A DNA stretch of 64,000 bases from Desulfogranum japonicum DSM 18378 (GCF_000429945.1 NZ_AUCV01000028.1:23239-87238); one strand, 5' to 3'. Positions 36,390-45,912 are shown, numbered from the stretch's first letter. Notes: generated by a model from the letters alone, not told the origin. Program-made: numbers and translations.

Positions 36390-37783
36390 TCTGGTAATTG
36401 TGCTCGACCTTCAAAGGTATCAAGATTATGTCCACTGGCAGCAAGCAATCTTTGCTTGGCCAAATGATATGAAACCAGGGACTGGGCCAGTCGACCATAG
36501 GTGGTAGTCAGGTCTCGCTGGGCTTCATTGAGGCGAACCAGCGAAGTTTCACCAGCTTCGTACTCATTTTTTGCAAGATCACGGTTTTCCTCAACCAGCT
36601 TGACACTCTCCCGTTGCAGCCGCACCTGCTCCTTGGCCGCCTCCAGCAAAGCGACATCCTGACGAATTTCTGCTGCAACCTGGTTACGCACATTGGCCAG
36701 GGTATATTCTGCTTCACGTCTGACCTGCTTGGCTTCAAAGAGCCTGGCCTTGTCTTCCCCACCGGAAAACAGGTTCCATTGCAAATTGAGGGAAATTGAG
36801 TTGCCGAAATCATCACCGGTAAAGCCCGCATCTTCCTCCCGGGCACCAGTGACATCGCCAGCCAACTGAACCGTAGGGTAAAATGGAGCCTTGGCCATGC
36901 CTGTGCCGGCTTCAGCCCGCTGTACGATCTTTTCCAACTGCCGAACATCCGGACGAACGGACAATGCATCCTGAATCAAGCTGCTGACTTCAGTACTGGA
37001 AGCATCCAGGGTAACGTCCTTATCCAGGGAGGACAGACGAATATGTGCAGGCAACTGGGCGTCGGATAAACCCATCAAAGCGGCCAGTCCATAACTGGCT
37101 GCCTCAAACTCTCGTTTGCTGAGCATAAGGCTGGTTCGCGCTGAATTAAGCTGAACCTTAATATTCAATATATCCCCCCAGGGTCCGGCACCTACATCAT
37201 ATCGATTTTGAGCGTCCTCCAGCTGGCGAAGATAAAAGGCCTCATCAGCCTGGGCAATATCCACATTGGTCTGCGCCAGTTGAGCGTTATAAAATGCCTC
37301 TGCAACAGACGTCACCAGAAGCCGCTGGCTGTCCACCAGAGCAGCCTGAGCTGATTTTTGCCCGAATTCTGAGCTCTTATTATTAAATGTTCTATAAAAG
37401 CCATCAAAAAGAACCCAGGTAGCCTGCAGCCCCACAGCAAAGGAATCCGTATCCTGATCAGCTGCGCCGCCATACAGAGAAGCCAACATCTGATTGTATT
37501 GGTAATTGGTGTCAGAGAGCCGCTGATGCTGAGCGGTGCCTGTGGCATTAAGACTGGGCCACCAGGCAGCAACAGCCTGCCTGACTCGGGCCTGGGCCTG
37601 TTCAACCCGGGCCTGGGCAGCGTGCAGATCAGGATTTGCTTCAAGTGCGATATTTTGTGCAGCTTGCAGATCCAGTACATCCACATTGTCCAGAACGGTT
37701 CCCGCGTTTTCCTCTGCCTGCGATGTAATCACCAGCAGCAGGACAATAAGGCTACTCCCTATTATTGTGCGTATTGTGTTCAT
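36386..37783 (-). CDS. TolC-family outer-membrane channel
   Basis: The 465-residue protein has a signal peptide (TIIGSSLIVLLLVITSQA) and the TolC duplication: helical segments such as AQNIALEANPDLHAAQARVE, LGLSD-like strands, and AEAGTGMAKAPFYPTVQLAG followed by ETSLVRLNEAQRDLTTTYGR. It forms the outer duct of efflux pumps or type I secretion. No membrane-fusion or pump gene is next to it, so its inner partners lie elsewhere. The start codon lies 42 bp from a family 2 MITE. Confidence 0.9.
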   Translation of the reverse strand: MNTIRTIIGSSLIVLLLVITSQAEENAGTVLDNVDVLDLQAAQNIALEANPDLHAAQARVEQAQARVRQAVAAWWPSLNATGTAQHQRLSDTNYQYNQMLASLYGGAADQDTDSFAVGLQATWVLFDGFYRTFNNKSSEFGQKSAQAALVDSQRLLVTSVAEAFYNAQLAQTNVDIAQADEAFYLRQLEDAQNRYDVGAGPWGDILNIKVQLNSARTSLMLSKREFEAASYGLAALMGLSDAQLPAHIRLSSLDKDVTLDASSTEVSSLIQDALSVRPDVRQLEKIVQRAEAGTGMAKAPFYPTVQLAGDVTGAREEDAGFTGDDFGNSISLNLQWNLFSGGEDKARLFEAKQVRREAEYTLANVRNQVAAEIRQDVALLEAAKEQVRLQRESVKLVEENRDLAKNEYEAGETSLVRLNEAQRDLTTTYGRLAQSLVSYHLAKQRLLAASGHNLDTFEGRAQLPE

Positions 37784-37825
37784 GGTTACTCCGGTAACGC
37801 TGATCGTTTTTGATTATCTTGGCTA

Positions 37826-37968
37826 GGAGTCTGTCGGAGAATTGCAATTTTTTCTCAGATTAAGGCATTTTCAGGAAATCAAGCACAGCCATATAATTGA
37901 TATTGCGAGCATTGTTTCTCTGAAAATAACACAAATATGGGGAAAAAGAGCTTTCTCTGACAGACTCC
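37826..37968. mobile_element. MITE family 2, copy A (143 bp, TA flanks)
   Basis: Terminal inverted repeats GGAGTCTGTCGGAGAA (left) and the complement GGAGTCTGTCAGAGAA (right) agree at 15 of 16 positions. It is bounded by TA inside CTAG at both sides (37824-37825, 37969-37970), a target known for IS630/Tc1-like elements. A second copy at 61028 is about 85 percent alike by eye over its full length. The left end lies 42 bp before the tolC start codon. Confidence 0.85.
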
Positions 37969-38119
37969 TAGACTATACCCTGTATGGGCAGACGGCATCC
38001 TAAAAAAATCTACCCATCACAAGCCGGATATCTATCTGCTCGCCCCACAAGATAACTTTTTTGTGTTTGATATACAAACACCGTAACTAAAAAAGATATA
38101 AAAAATAGTTCAATAGAGC

Positions 38120-38289
38120 TTAGGGTCACGGAAAAAATACATTATCCCCTCTTGCTTGTCTCTCAACTCAATAACATCGTCGCGTCAATGGCTCAATACG
38201 GCCAGCATGAAACCATTGACGCGACGTGGTTACCATACCGATATCCTGCGCATTTTTGGGATATATATTATTTTCCGAGCCTCTTATCT
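38120..38289. mobile_element. MITE family 3, copy A, upstream of the MATE gene
   Basis: The left end (TTAGGGTCACGGAAAAAATA) and right end (complement GAGGCTCGGAAAATAATATA) form imperfect inverted repeats. The centre is a perfect hairpin: CGTCGCGTCAATGG (about 38178-38191) against CCATTGACGCGACG (about 38213-38226), loop about 21 bases. The whole unit matches, inverted, the copy at 39945. The rest of the 735-bp gap from tolC to the MATE gene holds the family 2 element and no gene. Confidence 0.8.
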
Positions 38290-38518
38290 TCGGGGAAAAA
38301 TATGCCGCCTGTCAGTTTCTTGCTTTTCTTTCTTTCGCGAACACCGTACATTGCTTCCCGCTACACAGACAGAATAAGACCTTCTCCCAGCACTCCATTG
38401 CTGCAAAATCACGGGACGTCCAACCGTTGAACAGGTCTCATTCCGGTTTCATCTCCCTTGCGTCACGGCTACTCCACAAAAACAACCGCAAAAAAATAAT
38501 TCATATATTGCACCCACA

Positions 38519-39898
38519 ATGAAATCCAGACTTCGCTCCCTGTACCTGGTGGAAATTACCACCTTATTGCAGTTGACAATCCCTATCATTGTTGCCCAGG
38601 TTTCCCAGACAGCCATGGGAGTTGTAGACACTATTATGGCCGGATGGGCAGGAAAAAACGATCTCGCAGCAGTGGCTGTGGGGTCAAGTATTTTTTTTCC
38701 TTTCTTTCTGTTTCAAATCGGTTTGCTCTCAGCAGTCGTTCCACTGGTGTCACAGGCCAGAGGAAAAGGGGATGAACGGGAAATGCATACTGCCATTCAG
38801 CAGGGATGCATCATAGGCCTGTTCTCTGGCGTGCTGCTCATGCTCCTGGTAAACTGCATGGCGCCGGTACTCGAATGGATGCAGGTAAGCCCGGAGATTA
38901 TCCCCCTTACCAGGCAATATCTTTTTGCAATTTCCTGGGGATTTCCCGTTGCAGGCCTTTTCTTTGCTTTGCGTAACGGCGGAGATGGAGCATCTCTGCC
39001 ACGTCTTTCCATGATTGCAGGGTTTGTAGGACTGGCTGTTAATATAACGACCAACTACATACTTATTTTCGGCAAACTGGGTTTCCCCCGTCTTGGAGGT
39101 GTTGGTTGTGGCTGGGCTTCAGCAATCTCCATACTGGCCATGTGCATAACCATGTATGCTCTTCTGCAACGTCATCCTAGGACAAGCTTTAAAAAATGCG
39201 GCATAAAATACGGCAGGCTGTTTAATCGGGGAATACTTACACAGCTTAAACTTGGAATGCCCCTGGGTATTTCACTGTTTATTGAATGTTCTCTCTTTGC
39301 TGTTATCGCACTGCTGGTGAGCCGCTTTGGGGCAACAGTGGTTTCTGCACATCAAGTAGCCCTCAATTTCACTTCCCTGCTTTTCATGCTTCCATACAGC
39401 CTGTCAAGTGCTCTGGCCGTGCAGGTTGGTTTCACCATCGGCAGAAAAAGATCAGGCAGGTTGCTGCGAACAGTGCAAACCGGTCTTGGCCTGGCATTTT
39501 GCGGCGCGTTATGTACAGCAACATGTATTGTTGCAGGCAACCACGCCATTGCAGCTTTATATACTGAAAACACTGCTGTTCGCTCTCTAGCCGCAACACT
39601 GCTACTCTATGCAGCTGTATTTCAAATCCCCGATGCCCTCCAGGTCAATTGTGCAGGAGCTCTTCGCGGCTGCAAGGATACCAAAATCCCCATGCTACTG
39701 ACCATACTCGCCTATTGGTGTGTAGGGCTGCCAGTAGGGTGCAGCCTTGGCCTCAATGGCTTTGGTATTTTTACACCCGGTCCTGAAGGATTCTGGGTTG
39801 GGCTCATCTGCGGTCTGTTATGTGCTGCCATTCTGCTGGGAAGACGCCTTGCACTTATCATCAAACAACGGGAACATCTGATACATCTGAATCCGTGA
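38519..39898 (+). CDS. MATE-family multidrug/cation antiporter (NorM-like)
   Basis: The 459-residue protein has about 12 membrane helices in two halves. The first half begins LLQLTIPIIVAQVSQTAMGV, then VDTIMAGWAGKNDLAAVAVG, a family hallmark; the second half has HQVALNFTSLLFMLPYSLSS and GALRGCKDTKIPM. It would export organic cations or drugs with H+ or Na+. The ATG at 38519 has no clear ribosome site. The gene is bracketed by inverted copies of MITE family 3, and its stop codon forms the left arm of a hairpin. Confidence 0.93.
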   Translation: MKSRLRSLYLVEITTLLQLTIPIIVAQVSQTAMGVVDTIMAGWAGKNDLAAVAVGSSIFFPFFLFQIGLLSAVVPLVSQARGKGDEREMHTAIQQGCIIGLFSGVLLMLLVNCMAPVLEWMQVSPEIIPLTRQYLFAISWGFPVAGLFFALRNGGDGASLPRLSMIAGFVGLAVNITTNYILIFGKLGFPRLGGVGCGWASAISILAMCITMYALLQRHPRTSFKKCGIKYGRLFNRGILTQLKLGMPLGISLFIECSLFAVIALLVSRFGATVVSAHQVALNFTSLLFMLPYSLSSALAVQVGFTIGRKRSGRLLRTVQTGLGLAFCGALCTATCIVAGNHAIAALYTENTAVRSLAATLLLYAAVFQIPDALQVNCAGALRGCKDTKIPMLLTILAYWCVGLPVGCSLGLNGFGIFTPGPEGFWVGLICGLLCAAILLGRRLALIIKQREHLIHLNP

Positions 39899-39923
39899 TC
39901 TGTTTGTGCTATCACGGATTCAG
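39887..39923 (+). terminator. hairpin at the end of the MATE gene
   Basis: Perfect 13-bp arms CTGAATCCGTGAT (39887-39899, includes the stop codon) and ATCACGGATTCAG (39911-39923). No long T run follows, so termination strength is uncertain. Confidence 0.55.
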
Positions 39924-39944
39924 GATTCAACACAAGACTATTAC

Positions 39945-40111
39945 TTAAGGGTCGCGGAAAATAATACATATCCAAAAATTGCGTAGGATATCGGTTTGGC
40001 AACGTCGCAGCATCAATGGTTCCATGCTGGCCGTATTGAGCCATTGACACGACGACGTTACCGAGTTGAGAGACAAGCAAGATTGGATAATGTATTTTTT
40101 CGTGGTCCTAA
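39945..40111. mobile_element. MITE family 3, copy B, downstream of the MATE gene (inverted)
   Basis: This 167-bp copy starts TTAAGGGTCGCGGAAAATAA and ends with the complement of TTAGGACCACGAAAAAATAC. Its complement aligns along its whole length with copy A at 38120, including CTTGCTTGTCTCTCAACTC and the hairpin arm region CAATGGCTCAATACGGCCAG. It lies between the MATE gene and the metF 3' end. Confidence 0.8.
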
Positions 40112-40129
40112 CCCGAATACAGGTTCAGG

Positions 40130-41002
40130 TTAATATAATCCCTCCATAACTTCCAGGCACATATCAGCCTTGTTCAGGGTATAGAGGTGAACTCCAGGGG
40201 CTCCGTTAGCCAGCAGGTCGCGAACCTGCTGACGGGCATAGTTTACCCCCACCTCATAAACAGCTTTGTTCCCCCCCTTTTCATCAGCCCGCATGACGGC
40301 ATTAATCAACTGCCCGGGAACCCTCGCATTGCAAAGGTCAAGGATGAAACGAAGGGATGCCAGGTTACGAATGGGAAGCACACCGGGTATAATGGGGATG
40401 GTTACCCCCATATCCCGTAATCGCTGCACATAATCGAAATATACACGGTTATCAAAATACAGCTGAGTAATGCCGAAATTGGCCCCGGCCTCCATTTTCT
40501 GCTGCATAACCTGCAGATCTCCGGCAATGCTCTCTGATTCTGCATGGGCTTCAGGAAAAGCTGCCACACCTATACCTATCTGGGGGCATTTTTGCCTCAC
40601 ATAGCGTACCAGATCTGAAGCATAGGGATAGGTCGAAAACAATTCCTCATCAGGAGTTGTCATGCCGGCAGGCCGATCTCCACGCAGGGCCAGGACATTA
40701 TCTATGCCCAGACTCTGCAAGGCATCCAAAAAACCATTGATTTTCTCTGTATCCGCCGCAACGCCCGTCAGGTGCGGCATGACTTCAAAATCGCATTCCC
40801 TGATCAGGCGCTCACAAATTTCCAGGGTGTTGTCCTGGGTGGAGCCGCCAGCTCCATACGTTACCGATACAAACAACGGGTTGAGCTGTTTGAGACGCAT
40901 GGCGGTTTCCAGAAAGGAAGGCCAATCATCCTTTTTTTTGGGTGGAAAGAACTCCAGTGATACAAAGGGCGGTGACATGGATATTTTTTTCTGGATTTGC
41001 AT
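40130..41002 (-). CDS. metF: methylenetetrahydrofolate reductase MetF
   Basis: I set the start at ATG 41002 (AGGAG six bases upstream), giving 290 residues; an in-frame ATG at 41023 exists. Family signatures: VSLEFFPPKKKDDW (FAD and folate barrel start), VSVTYGAGGSTQDNTLEICE, the substrate strand NVLALRGDRPAG and YFDNRVYFDYVQRLRDMGV. MetF makes 5-methyl-THF for methionine and, in acetogenic or Wood-Ljungdahl bacteria, for the carbonyl branch. The two possible uses cannot be told apart here. No SAM riboswitch is seen upstream. Confidence 0.95.
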   Translation of the reverse strand: MQIQKKISMSPPFVSLEFFPPKKKDDWPSFLETAMRLKQLNPLFVSVTYGAGGSTQDNTLEICERLIRECDFEVMPHLTGVAADTEKINGFLDALQSLGIDNVLALRGDRPAGMTTPDEELFSTYPYASDLVRYVRQKCPQIGIGVAAFPEAHAESESIAGDLQVMQQKMEAGANFGITQLYFDNRVYFDYVQRLRDMGVTIPIIPGVLPIRNLASLRFILDLCNARVPGQLINAVMRADEKGGNKAVYEVGVNYARQQVRDLLANGAPGVHLYTLNKADMCLEVMEGLY

Positions 41003-41462
41003 CGAATCTCCTGATGACTTCAAATTTTTTTGGCCCCTGAATCCGTGACGGCACCACGCCTGCTGAGTTCAAACAATTACCCGTTACTCCTTGTAAAAAA
41101 ACACAACGGGTGTGTCAACTCAGTTTTGTATGGCCGTCGGGAAGGCCTTCCGGAAGTGGCACAGCCGTTGTGTTGAGAATATCTTTATATTCCGCAGAAT
41201 AGTATCAACCTGGTGGCCACATTGCATCTGTTCCACTCCAGAATGCTCAAATATTCAGGGAATGCTACACACGCTGCCTACATCGAAATTCACCCTTTCA
41301 TTGCAAGGCTTTCATTTGATTTCACATGATATTTTCATTCAATTAATCATTTTTTTTGGGGCACAGAACAACAAAAGTATTTTACAAATTTATCAAAGTT
41401 TCTTATATGCAATGCCGATAAGAGTGGTAAAGAAGAGTAAATTACCACGGAAGGTAAGCCTA
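41003..41462. other. 460-bp gap with one large imperfect hairpin
   Basis: Around 41059-41121 two nested arm pairs (CTGAGTT/AACTCAG and CCCGTT/AACGGG) enclose ACTCCTTG and an A run. It lies upstream of metF on the - strand, where the T run would read as a terminator-like tract (an attenuator is possible). Nothing else is recognised. Confidence 0.35.
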
Positions 41463-41627
41463 ATGACACCAAAAGAAGCAATAAAAATATTAATGCTCAG
41501 CCCCTGCTACTGGCTCTTGGACGTGCGTGCCCGCAAAAAACTCATCAATGAATTTTGCGCAACCTATGATTCTGTAGCCGCAGGCAAACAGGAGAAGAAC
41601 TTATCCCAGGTAAGAATCCCCGGGTAG
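41463..41627 (+). CDS. small hypothetical protein (54 aa)
   Basis: ATG 41463 with GGAAGG upstream gives MTPKEAIKILMLSPCYWLLD, then VRARKKLINEFCATYDSVAA. The compact helical composition (Leu-Lys pattern, paired Cys) looks protein-like, and I recall similar MTPxEAI...SPxYW small proteins from sulfate-reducing bacteria, without a function. A longer open frame begins at 41112, but its upstream part looks non-coding. Confidence 0.4.
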   Translation: MTPKEAIKILMLSPCYWLLDVRARKKLINEFCATYDSVAAGKQEKNLSQVRIPG

Positions 41628-41825
41628 TGTTCTGCTGATCTTTTTTTTTCATATTTCAGACCTGTCTTCTGTCCTGACCAGGTGACAAAACTTCTTTCTG
41701 CTCTCCCCAAGTCTTTTCCAAATTCCTGATTTGCAGAACATAGCCAGCTTCCGCCCAGAGTTAAGAATATTTACCCAGCCTCACAACACCAGGTCGTTCA
41801 CTCGATATTCCATATCAGGGTAGCA

Positions 41826-42155
41826 TTACCGCTTGCGTCCTCCCCACAGGGGATCCTGACCGAACCGCTCCATCCACCATTGTTCAGGATCATGGGCATC
41901 CATGGGAGCAGCCTTGTTTTTTATCAAGGGAAACCGGTAATCATTGCAATACCGTATCAACAATTCATATGCTGCAGTGAGTTTATACATTTTCTCACGC
42001 TGCCCGGTATCCATTTCTTTATTGCCATTATGGTCAGGATGATAGCGTTTACTGAGTTTGTAATACGCCCTTTTTATTTCACCCAACGTGGCGCGTTCAC
42101 CAAGCTGTAGAACTTTTCCGGCCTGCTCGATGGCCTGCCATTCTTTCTGATTCAT
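41826..42155 (-). CDS. J-domain protein
   Basis: The 109-residue protein is mostly a J domain: LGERATLGEIKRAYYKLSKR, then the HPD motif (YHPDHNGN) needed to stimulate Hsp70 ATPase, and KMYKLTAAYELLIRYCNDYR. No Gly/Phe or zinc region is present, so it is a minimal co-chaperone that may bring DnaK to a specific client. The partner client is not evident from neighbours. Confidence 0.88.
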   Translation of the reverse strand: MNQKEWQAIEQAGKVLQLGERATLGEIKRAYYKLSKRYHPDHNGNKEMDTGQREKMYKLTAAYELLIRYCNDYRFPLIKNKAAPMDAHDPEQWWMERFGQDPLWGGRKR

Positions 42156-42321
42156 ACCACTTCCGTACTACTTGTTATATACATGTAATCTGTTTCACAG
42201 TTATCTCATTCACTGGTTCCATTTACAACATCAACTATACTACCGGATACTTACAGATGCCACCTGCAATATTTTACCCGTATCCAGGCCTATGCAGTAA
42301 ATACACAGGGGAAGCATGGAA

Positions 42322-42930
42322 TCAGTTACTTTTCTTTTGCCAGCTTTTTTCAGTACCTTTGAGCAGACGTCCTATATTCTGGTGATGTTTTCCCCAGATA
42401 AGTGCTACCACAAAGAAAGCCAGCCAAATTTTCCATCCAGGTTCACCCAGCAACGCCAATGTCATAATAACCGAAGCCGATCCCAGGAGTGAACCCAGGG
42501 AAACATAACCTGAGAAAAACACAGCAGCCAGAAAAAGAACCAGAGCAATAAGCACGGCAAGCGGGGAAAGGAAGAAAAAAACGCCTAATGCCGTAGCCAC
42601 CCCTTTTCCACCCTTCATGCCCAGGTATACAGAAAACATATGGCCGACAACGGTTGCGCCCCCACACAATGCGGTAACCAGATGTGCCTGGGGATGCTCC
42701 CCGCAAAACTGTGCCACTGCGAAAACCGGGACAAAGCCTTTGCAGATATCCAGGATCAACGTTATCACGCCAAATTTTTTTCCCAGTAATCTGGCAACAT
42801 TGGTTGCCCCGATATTACAACTTCCCTGGGTACGTATATCAATGCCACTGCCCCTGGAAACGAGCAGCCCAAAAGGTATGGCGCCAATGAGATAAGATAC
42901 TGCTATATAAAGGAAGTGAACCGGTTCCAT
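42322..42930 (-). CDS. plsY: acyl-phosphate:glycerol-3-phosphate acyltransferase PlsY
   Basis: The 202-residue membrane protein has the family motifs SYLIGAIPFGLLVSRGSGID, QGSCNIGATNVARLLGKKFG (the GSxNxGATN acyl-phosphate motif) and GHMFSVYLGMKGGKGVATAL (the phosphate-binding Gly loop). It transfers acyl groups from acyl-phosphate to glycerol-3-phosphate, the first step of phospholipid synthesis. Five membrane helices are expected. The next gene on the same strand encodes a cysteine-cluster protein. Confidence 0.95.
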   Translation of the reverse strand: MEPVHFLYIAVSYLIGAIPFGLLVSRGSGIDIRTQGSCNIGATNVARLLGKKFGVITLILDICKGFVPVFAVAQFCGEHPQAHLVTALCGGATVVGHMFSVYLGMKGGKGVATALGVFFFLSPLAVLIALVLFLAAVFFSGYVSLGSLLGSASVIMTLALLGEPGWKIWLAFFVVALIWGKHHQNIGRLLKGTEKSWQKKSN

Positions 42931-42982
42931 GTAGTATTCTCCAAGAGATAAAGCAGGGAGTTTTATCTAAATTCTCTAAAAA

Positions 42983-43846
42983 CTACCCTTTATTGTGAGT
43001 AAAAAGTATTTCCAGCTCACAGGCTGCTGCATAACCAGCAATTTCTTCCTGCAGAACCTGTACATAAGGACAATCCATAACAGCTAAAAGTGTCGAACGC
43101 TGCCGAAAAACTGGCAATGAACCGTCATGCTCATGGACGGGTTCAAGAATATACGGAAAAATCTGTGGTCTTCTGCATACCCAGGGCCTCTCCGGATAGA
43201 TAAGGCACCTGCCGGTTTGCGGCTCTAACTGCGGACAGCTGCTGTTTCGGGGAAGAACCAGGCTCCAGCCGTTTTTCCAATGAATGACAGCAGGAGCCCC
43301 ACGCTGATAAAAAGGTTGTCCGCCCGTCTGTAGACATGGTTCATCCAAGGCTGCAAATCTTCTGGATTCGGGACTGTCTATGGACTCGACAGGAAACAAC
43401 GCAGCTTCTCTATCCTTCAAGGGAATTTCAAAAAACAGCTGCTGCATATCCTCGTCAGGCCCGGTACAGCATAATGTACAGTTACAGGGAGCGCAAAGAG
43501 CACTGTTCACACGCTCCAGTTCTGCTGCCAGAATATCCTGGCGTACCAACAGACTGGCGGCTGTATGGTGGTCCAGGGCGTTTCCCTCTATATCTGTAAC
43601 AAGTGCAGGAAGCTCCTGCCCTGTTAAGTAGCCTGATAATCGAGATAAATAGTCACTATAGGGAGCGAGTGTTTTCTGGGGATCACCATAGCTTGCGTAT
43701 CCCGTTTCAATGGAATCCGGCAGCTGTTCCACGACTTCTGCCGCTGTAAAATCACCGGTGAGCAGAAAAAACTCGACCATGGAGATAAGGGGCAGTACCG
43801 GGGTACTCAGTAACCCCAGTCCCTCACTCAACATTGTTTTGTGCAC
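42983..43846 (-). CDS. YkgJ-family cysteine-cluster protein
   Basis: The 287-residue protein carries the cysteine cluster CAPCNCTLCCTGPDED (about residues 140-155) and a second set of Cys in GRCLIYPERPWVCRRPQIFP. Such proteins bind iron or zinc; the pattern C-x2-C-x4-CC then C-x8-C matches the UPF0153/YkgJ group. The N-terminal 130 residues are an extra helical domain. Function is not established in the family. Confidence 0.78.
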   Translation of the reverse strand: MHKTMLSEGLGLLSTPVLPLISMVEFFLLTGDFTAAEVVEQLPDSIETGYASYGDPQKTLAPYSDYLSRLSGYLTGQELPALVTDIEGNALDHHTAASLLVRQDILAAELERVNSALCAPCNCTLCCTGPDEDMQQLFFEIPLKDREAALFPVESIDSPESRRFAALDEPCLQTGGQPFYQRGAPAVIHWKNGWSLVLPRNSSCPQLEPQTGRCLIYPERPWVCRRPQIFPYILEPVHEHDGSLPVFRQRSTLLAVMDCPYVQVLQEEIAGYAAACELEILFTHNKG

Positions 43847-44054
43847 ACATTACTCCTTCAGTAAAATTCAAGGCTCCAACACTACACAAAAATGAAAGGG
43901 AAGACAAGAATCCCGTGGGATGGCCCTGCAGGAACCTCATTTTCTTTACAGTGTCCTTAAGAATGGTTACATTGGCTCAAAAGGCAAGAACAGCATGCTA
44001 TATCCCCGCGCCCTTTGCGACCGGGGATATTTTCCTTCATTTACAATCCAGAAA

Positions 44055-44564
44055 ATGGCTATACGAGAAATAATTACCCTGCCTCATCCGGTCCTACGAC
44101 AACAGGCTGAGGAGATCACTCTTTTTGACGACGATTTAAAAAAGCTGGCCCAGGATATGGGCGAAACCATGTACGCGGCTCCTGGAGTCGGACTGGCTGC
44201 CAACCAGATAGGCATAACCAAACGTATCGTGGTCGTTGATATTTCAGAAAACGATGACGAGAAAAAATTCATAACACTGGTCAACCCTGTTATCAGCAAC
44301 GGAGAGGGCAGCGTGATTGATGAAGAGGGATGCCTGAGCGTTCTGGAATACCAGGCCAAAGTGAAACGCTTTCAAAAAATTCATGTCACAGCGCAAAATA
44401 TTGATGGCACCCCCATGGAATTCGATGCCGAAGACCGTTTTGCCCGTATCATTCAACATGAGGTGGACCACCTTGACGGTGCTTTGTTTATTGACCATCT
44501 CAGTTCACTCAAACGGGCAATGTATAAGAAGAAACTGAAAAAAATCCTGCAACGGGAAGGATGA
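44055..44564 (+). CDS. def: peptide deformylase
   Basis: Start placed at ATG 44055, giving 169 residues that begin with the usual MAIREIITLPHPVLRQQAEE; the frame is open to 43920 but that part is not conserved. All three metal-site motifs are present: GVGLAANQIG (44-53), EGCLSV (Cys93) and QHEVDHLDG (His135, Glu136, His139). It removes formyl groups from new proteins. The partner gene fmt lies 281 bp downstream; the def-fmt pair is a common arrangement. Confidence 0.96.
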   Translation: MAIREIITLPHPVLRQQAEEITLFDDDLKKLAQDMGETMYAAPGVGLAANQIGITKRIVVVDISENDDEKKFITLVNPVISNGEGSVIDEEGCLSVLEYQAKVKRFQKIHVTAQNIDGTPMEFDAEDRFARIIQHEVDHLDGALFIDHLSSLKRAMYKKKLKKILQREG

Positions 44565-44845
44565 TCCATTGACCGGAAGATTTCTGTTTTCTTTCATCAA
44601 AGGGACTTTCTGTATCCTCTGCGCCTGTTACCAGACCGAATTTTTTGGGAACCATCGTTTTTTTCACCCCATCAGCTCTCTTAATGGCCGGATGCAGTCA
44701 AGCGATACCGTTTCATGACCGGCTCTCCGGTACAGGATCATATACTCGAGAGAAAACCGGCCAGTTATTGAACTTCACAGGATACAGCTGTTACAATTCT
44801 TTCAGTTAGGAAAAACCTTTATCCATTACCTGCCTAAACATTTTC

Positions 44846-45787
44846 ATGACTGCACCTTTACGTATAGTATTCATGGGAACACCGGATTTTGCTGTTCCCT
44901 CTTTACAAGCCCTCCTTGACAGTCCAGACGATGTCATTGGCGTTGTCTGCCAGCCTGATCGCAAAAAAGGCCGAGGCAGAAAACTCATGCCACCACCGGT
45001 CAAACAGCTTGCCGAAGCTGCCGGGCTGCCAATTTTCCAGCCTGAATCCATCAAAACCGATGAGTTTTTCACTACCATTGAACAACTGAATCCCGATCTC
45101 ATGGTCGTGGTGGCGTATGGAAAAATTCTGCCTTCCCGCGTGCTCAGATATCCACGACTTGGGACAATCAACGTCCATGGTTCACTTCTGCCGAAATATC
45201 GTGGAGCTGCCCCTATCCAATGGGCGGTGATGAATGGTGATCCGGAAACAGGCGTTACCATTATGCAGATGGATGAAGGCATGGACACCGGTGACATCCT
45301 CTACCCAGTCAAGCTTCCTGTCACGAGGGAGGATACAGCCGGCACCATGTTTGACAAACTCTCAGAACTCGGCGGTAAAGCTCTGGCAACTGCCATTGAG
45401 CAGCTTAAACAGGGCAACCTCACACCTGTTCCCCAGGATGAGGCACAGGCAAGCCACGCCCCCATGCTGAAAAAAGAACAGGGCCACCTGGACTGGTCAC
45501 TGCAGGCAGAAACGCTGCACTCTCTGATTCGCGGCCTTGATCCCTGGCCATCTGCCTATGGATTTCTGAATGACAAGCGCTTTCGCTTCTTTTCACCTGA
45601 AGTAGTCAACAAACAGGCCACAGAACCTCCGGGAACAATTGCCCTGGCAGATTCCAGCGGACTGCTCATCGCAACGGCAACAGATTATCTTCGTATCAGA
45701 GAAATTCAGCCAGAAGGCAAAAAACGCATGCCTGTGCAGGATTGCCTCAATGGCCTCAGGATTACCCCTGGCGATCAATTTGTATGA
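44846..45787 (+). CDS. fmt: methionyl-tRNA formyltransferase
   Basis: The 313-residue protein has the formyltransferase N-terminal domain with IVFMGTPDFAVPSLQALL, the catalytic INVHGSLLPKYRGAAPIQWA (Asn109, His111) and TIMQMDEGMDTGDIL (catalytic Asp). The C-terminal tRNA-binding domain (FSPEVVNKQATEPPGTIALA and following) is intact. It formylates initiator Met-tRNA, the counterpart of the upstream deformylase. The pgpA gene follows 125 bp later. Confidence 0.96.
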   Translation: MTAPLRIVFMGTPDFAVPSLQALLDSPDDVIGVVCQPDRKKGRGRKLMPPPVKQLAEAAGLPIFQPESIKTDEFFTTIEQLNPDLMVVVAYGKILPSRVLRYPRLGTINVHGSLLPKYRGAAPIQWAVMNGDPETGVTIMQMDEGMDTGDILYPVKLPVTREDTAGTMFDKLSELGGKALATAIEQLKQGNLTPVPQDEAQASHAPMLKKEQGHLDWSLQAETLHSLIRGLDPWPSAYGFLNDKRFRFFSPEVVNKQATEPPGTIALADSSGLLIATATDYLRIREIQPEGKKRMPVQDCLNGLRITPGDQFV

Positions 45788-45912
45788 ACGTTGACCTCAC
45801 CCTTAGCGGCCACTGCTCCAGGAGAGGTGTCCCCTCCCAGGACCGTTACTCAAACACTCGGCATACCAGCAGAACATGTGGATTATTCATCACACGCACG
45901 GAGGACTCATAG

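Noticed and set aside
41003..41121. Possible SAM riboswitch before metF
   Set aside because: A hairpin is present but none of the conserved riboswitch core sequences was found.
41112..41462. Longer reading frame upstream of the 54-residue protein
   Set aside because: Composition is not protein-like and a ribosome site exists at the shorter start.
43920..44054. 45-codon N-terminal extension of def
   Set aside because: Peptide deformylases start at the MAIREI-type sequence; the extension has no conserved pattern.
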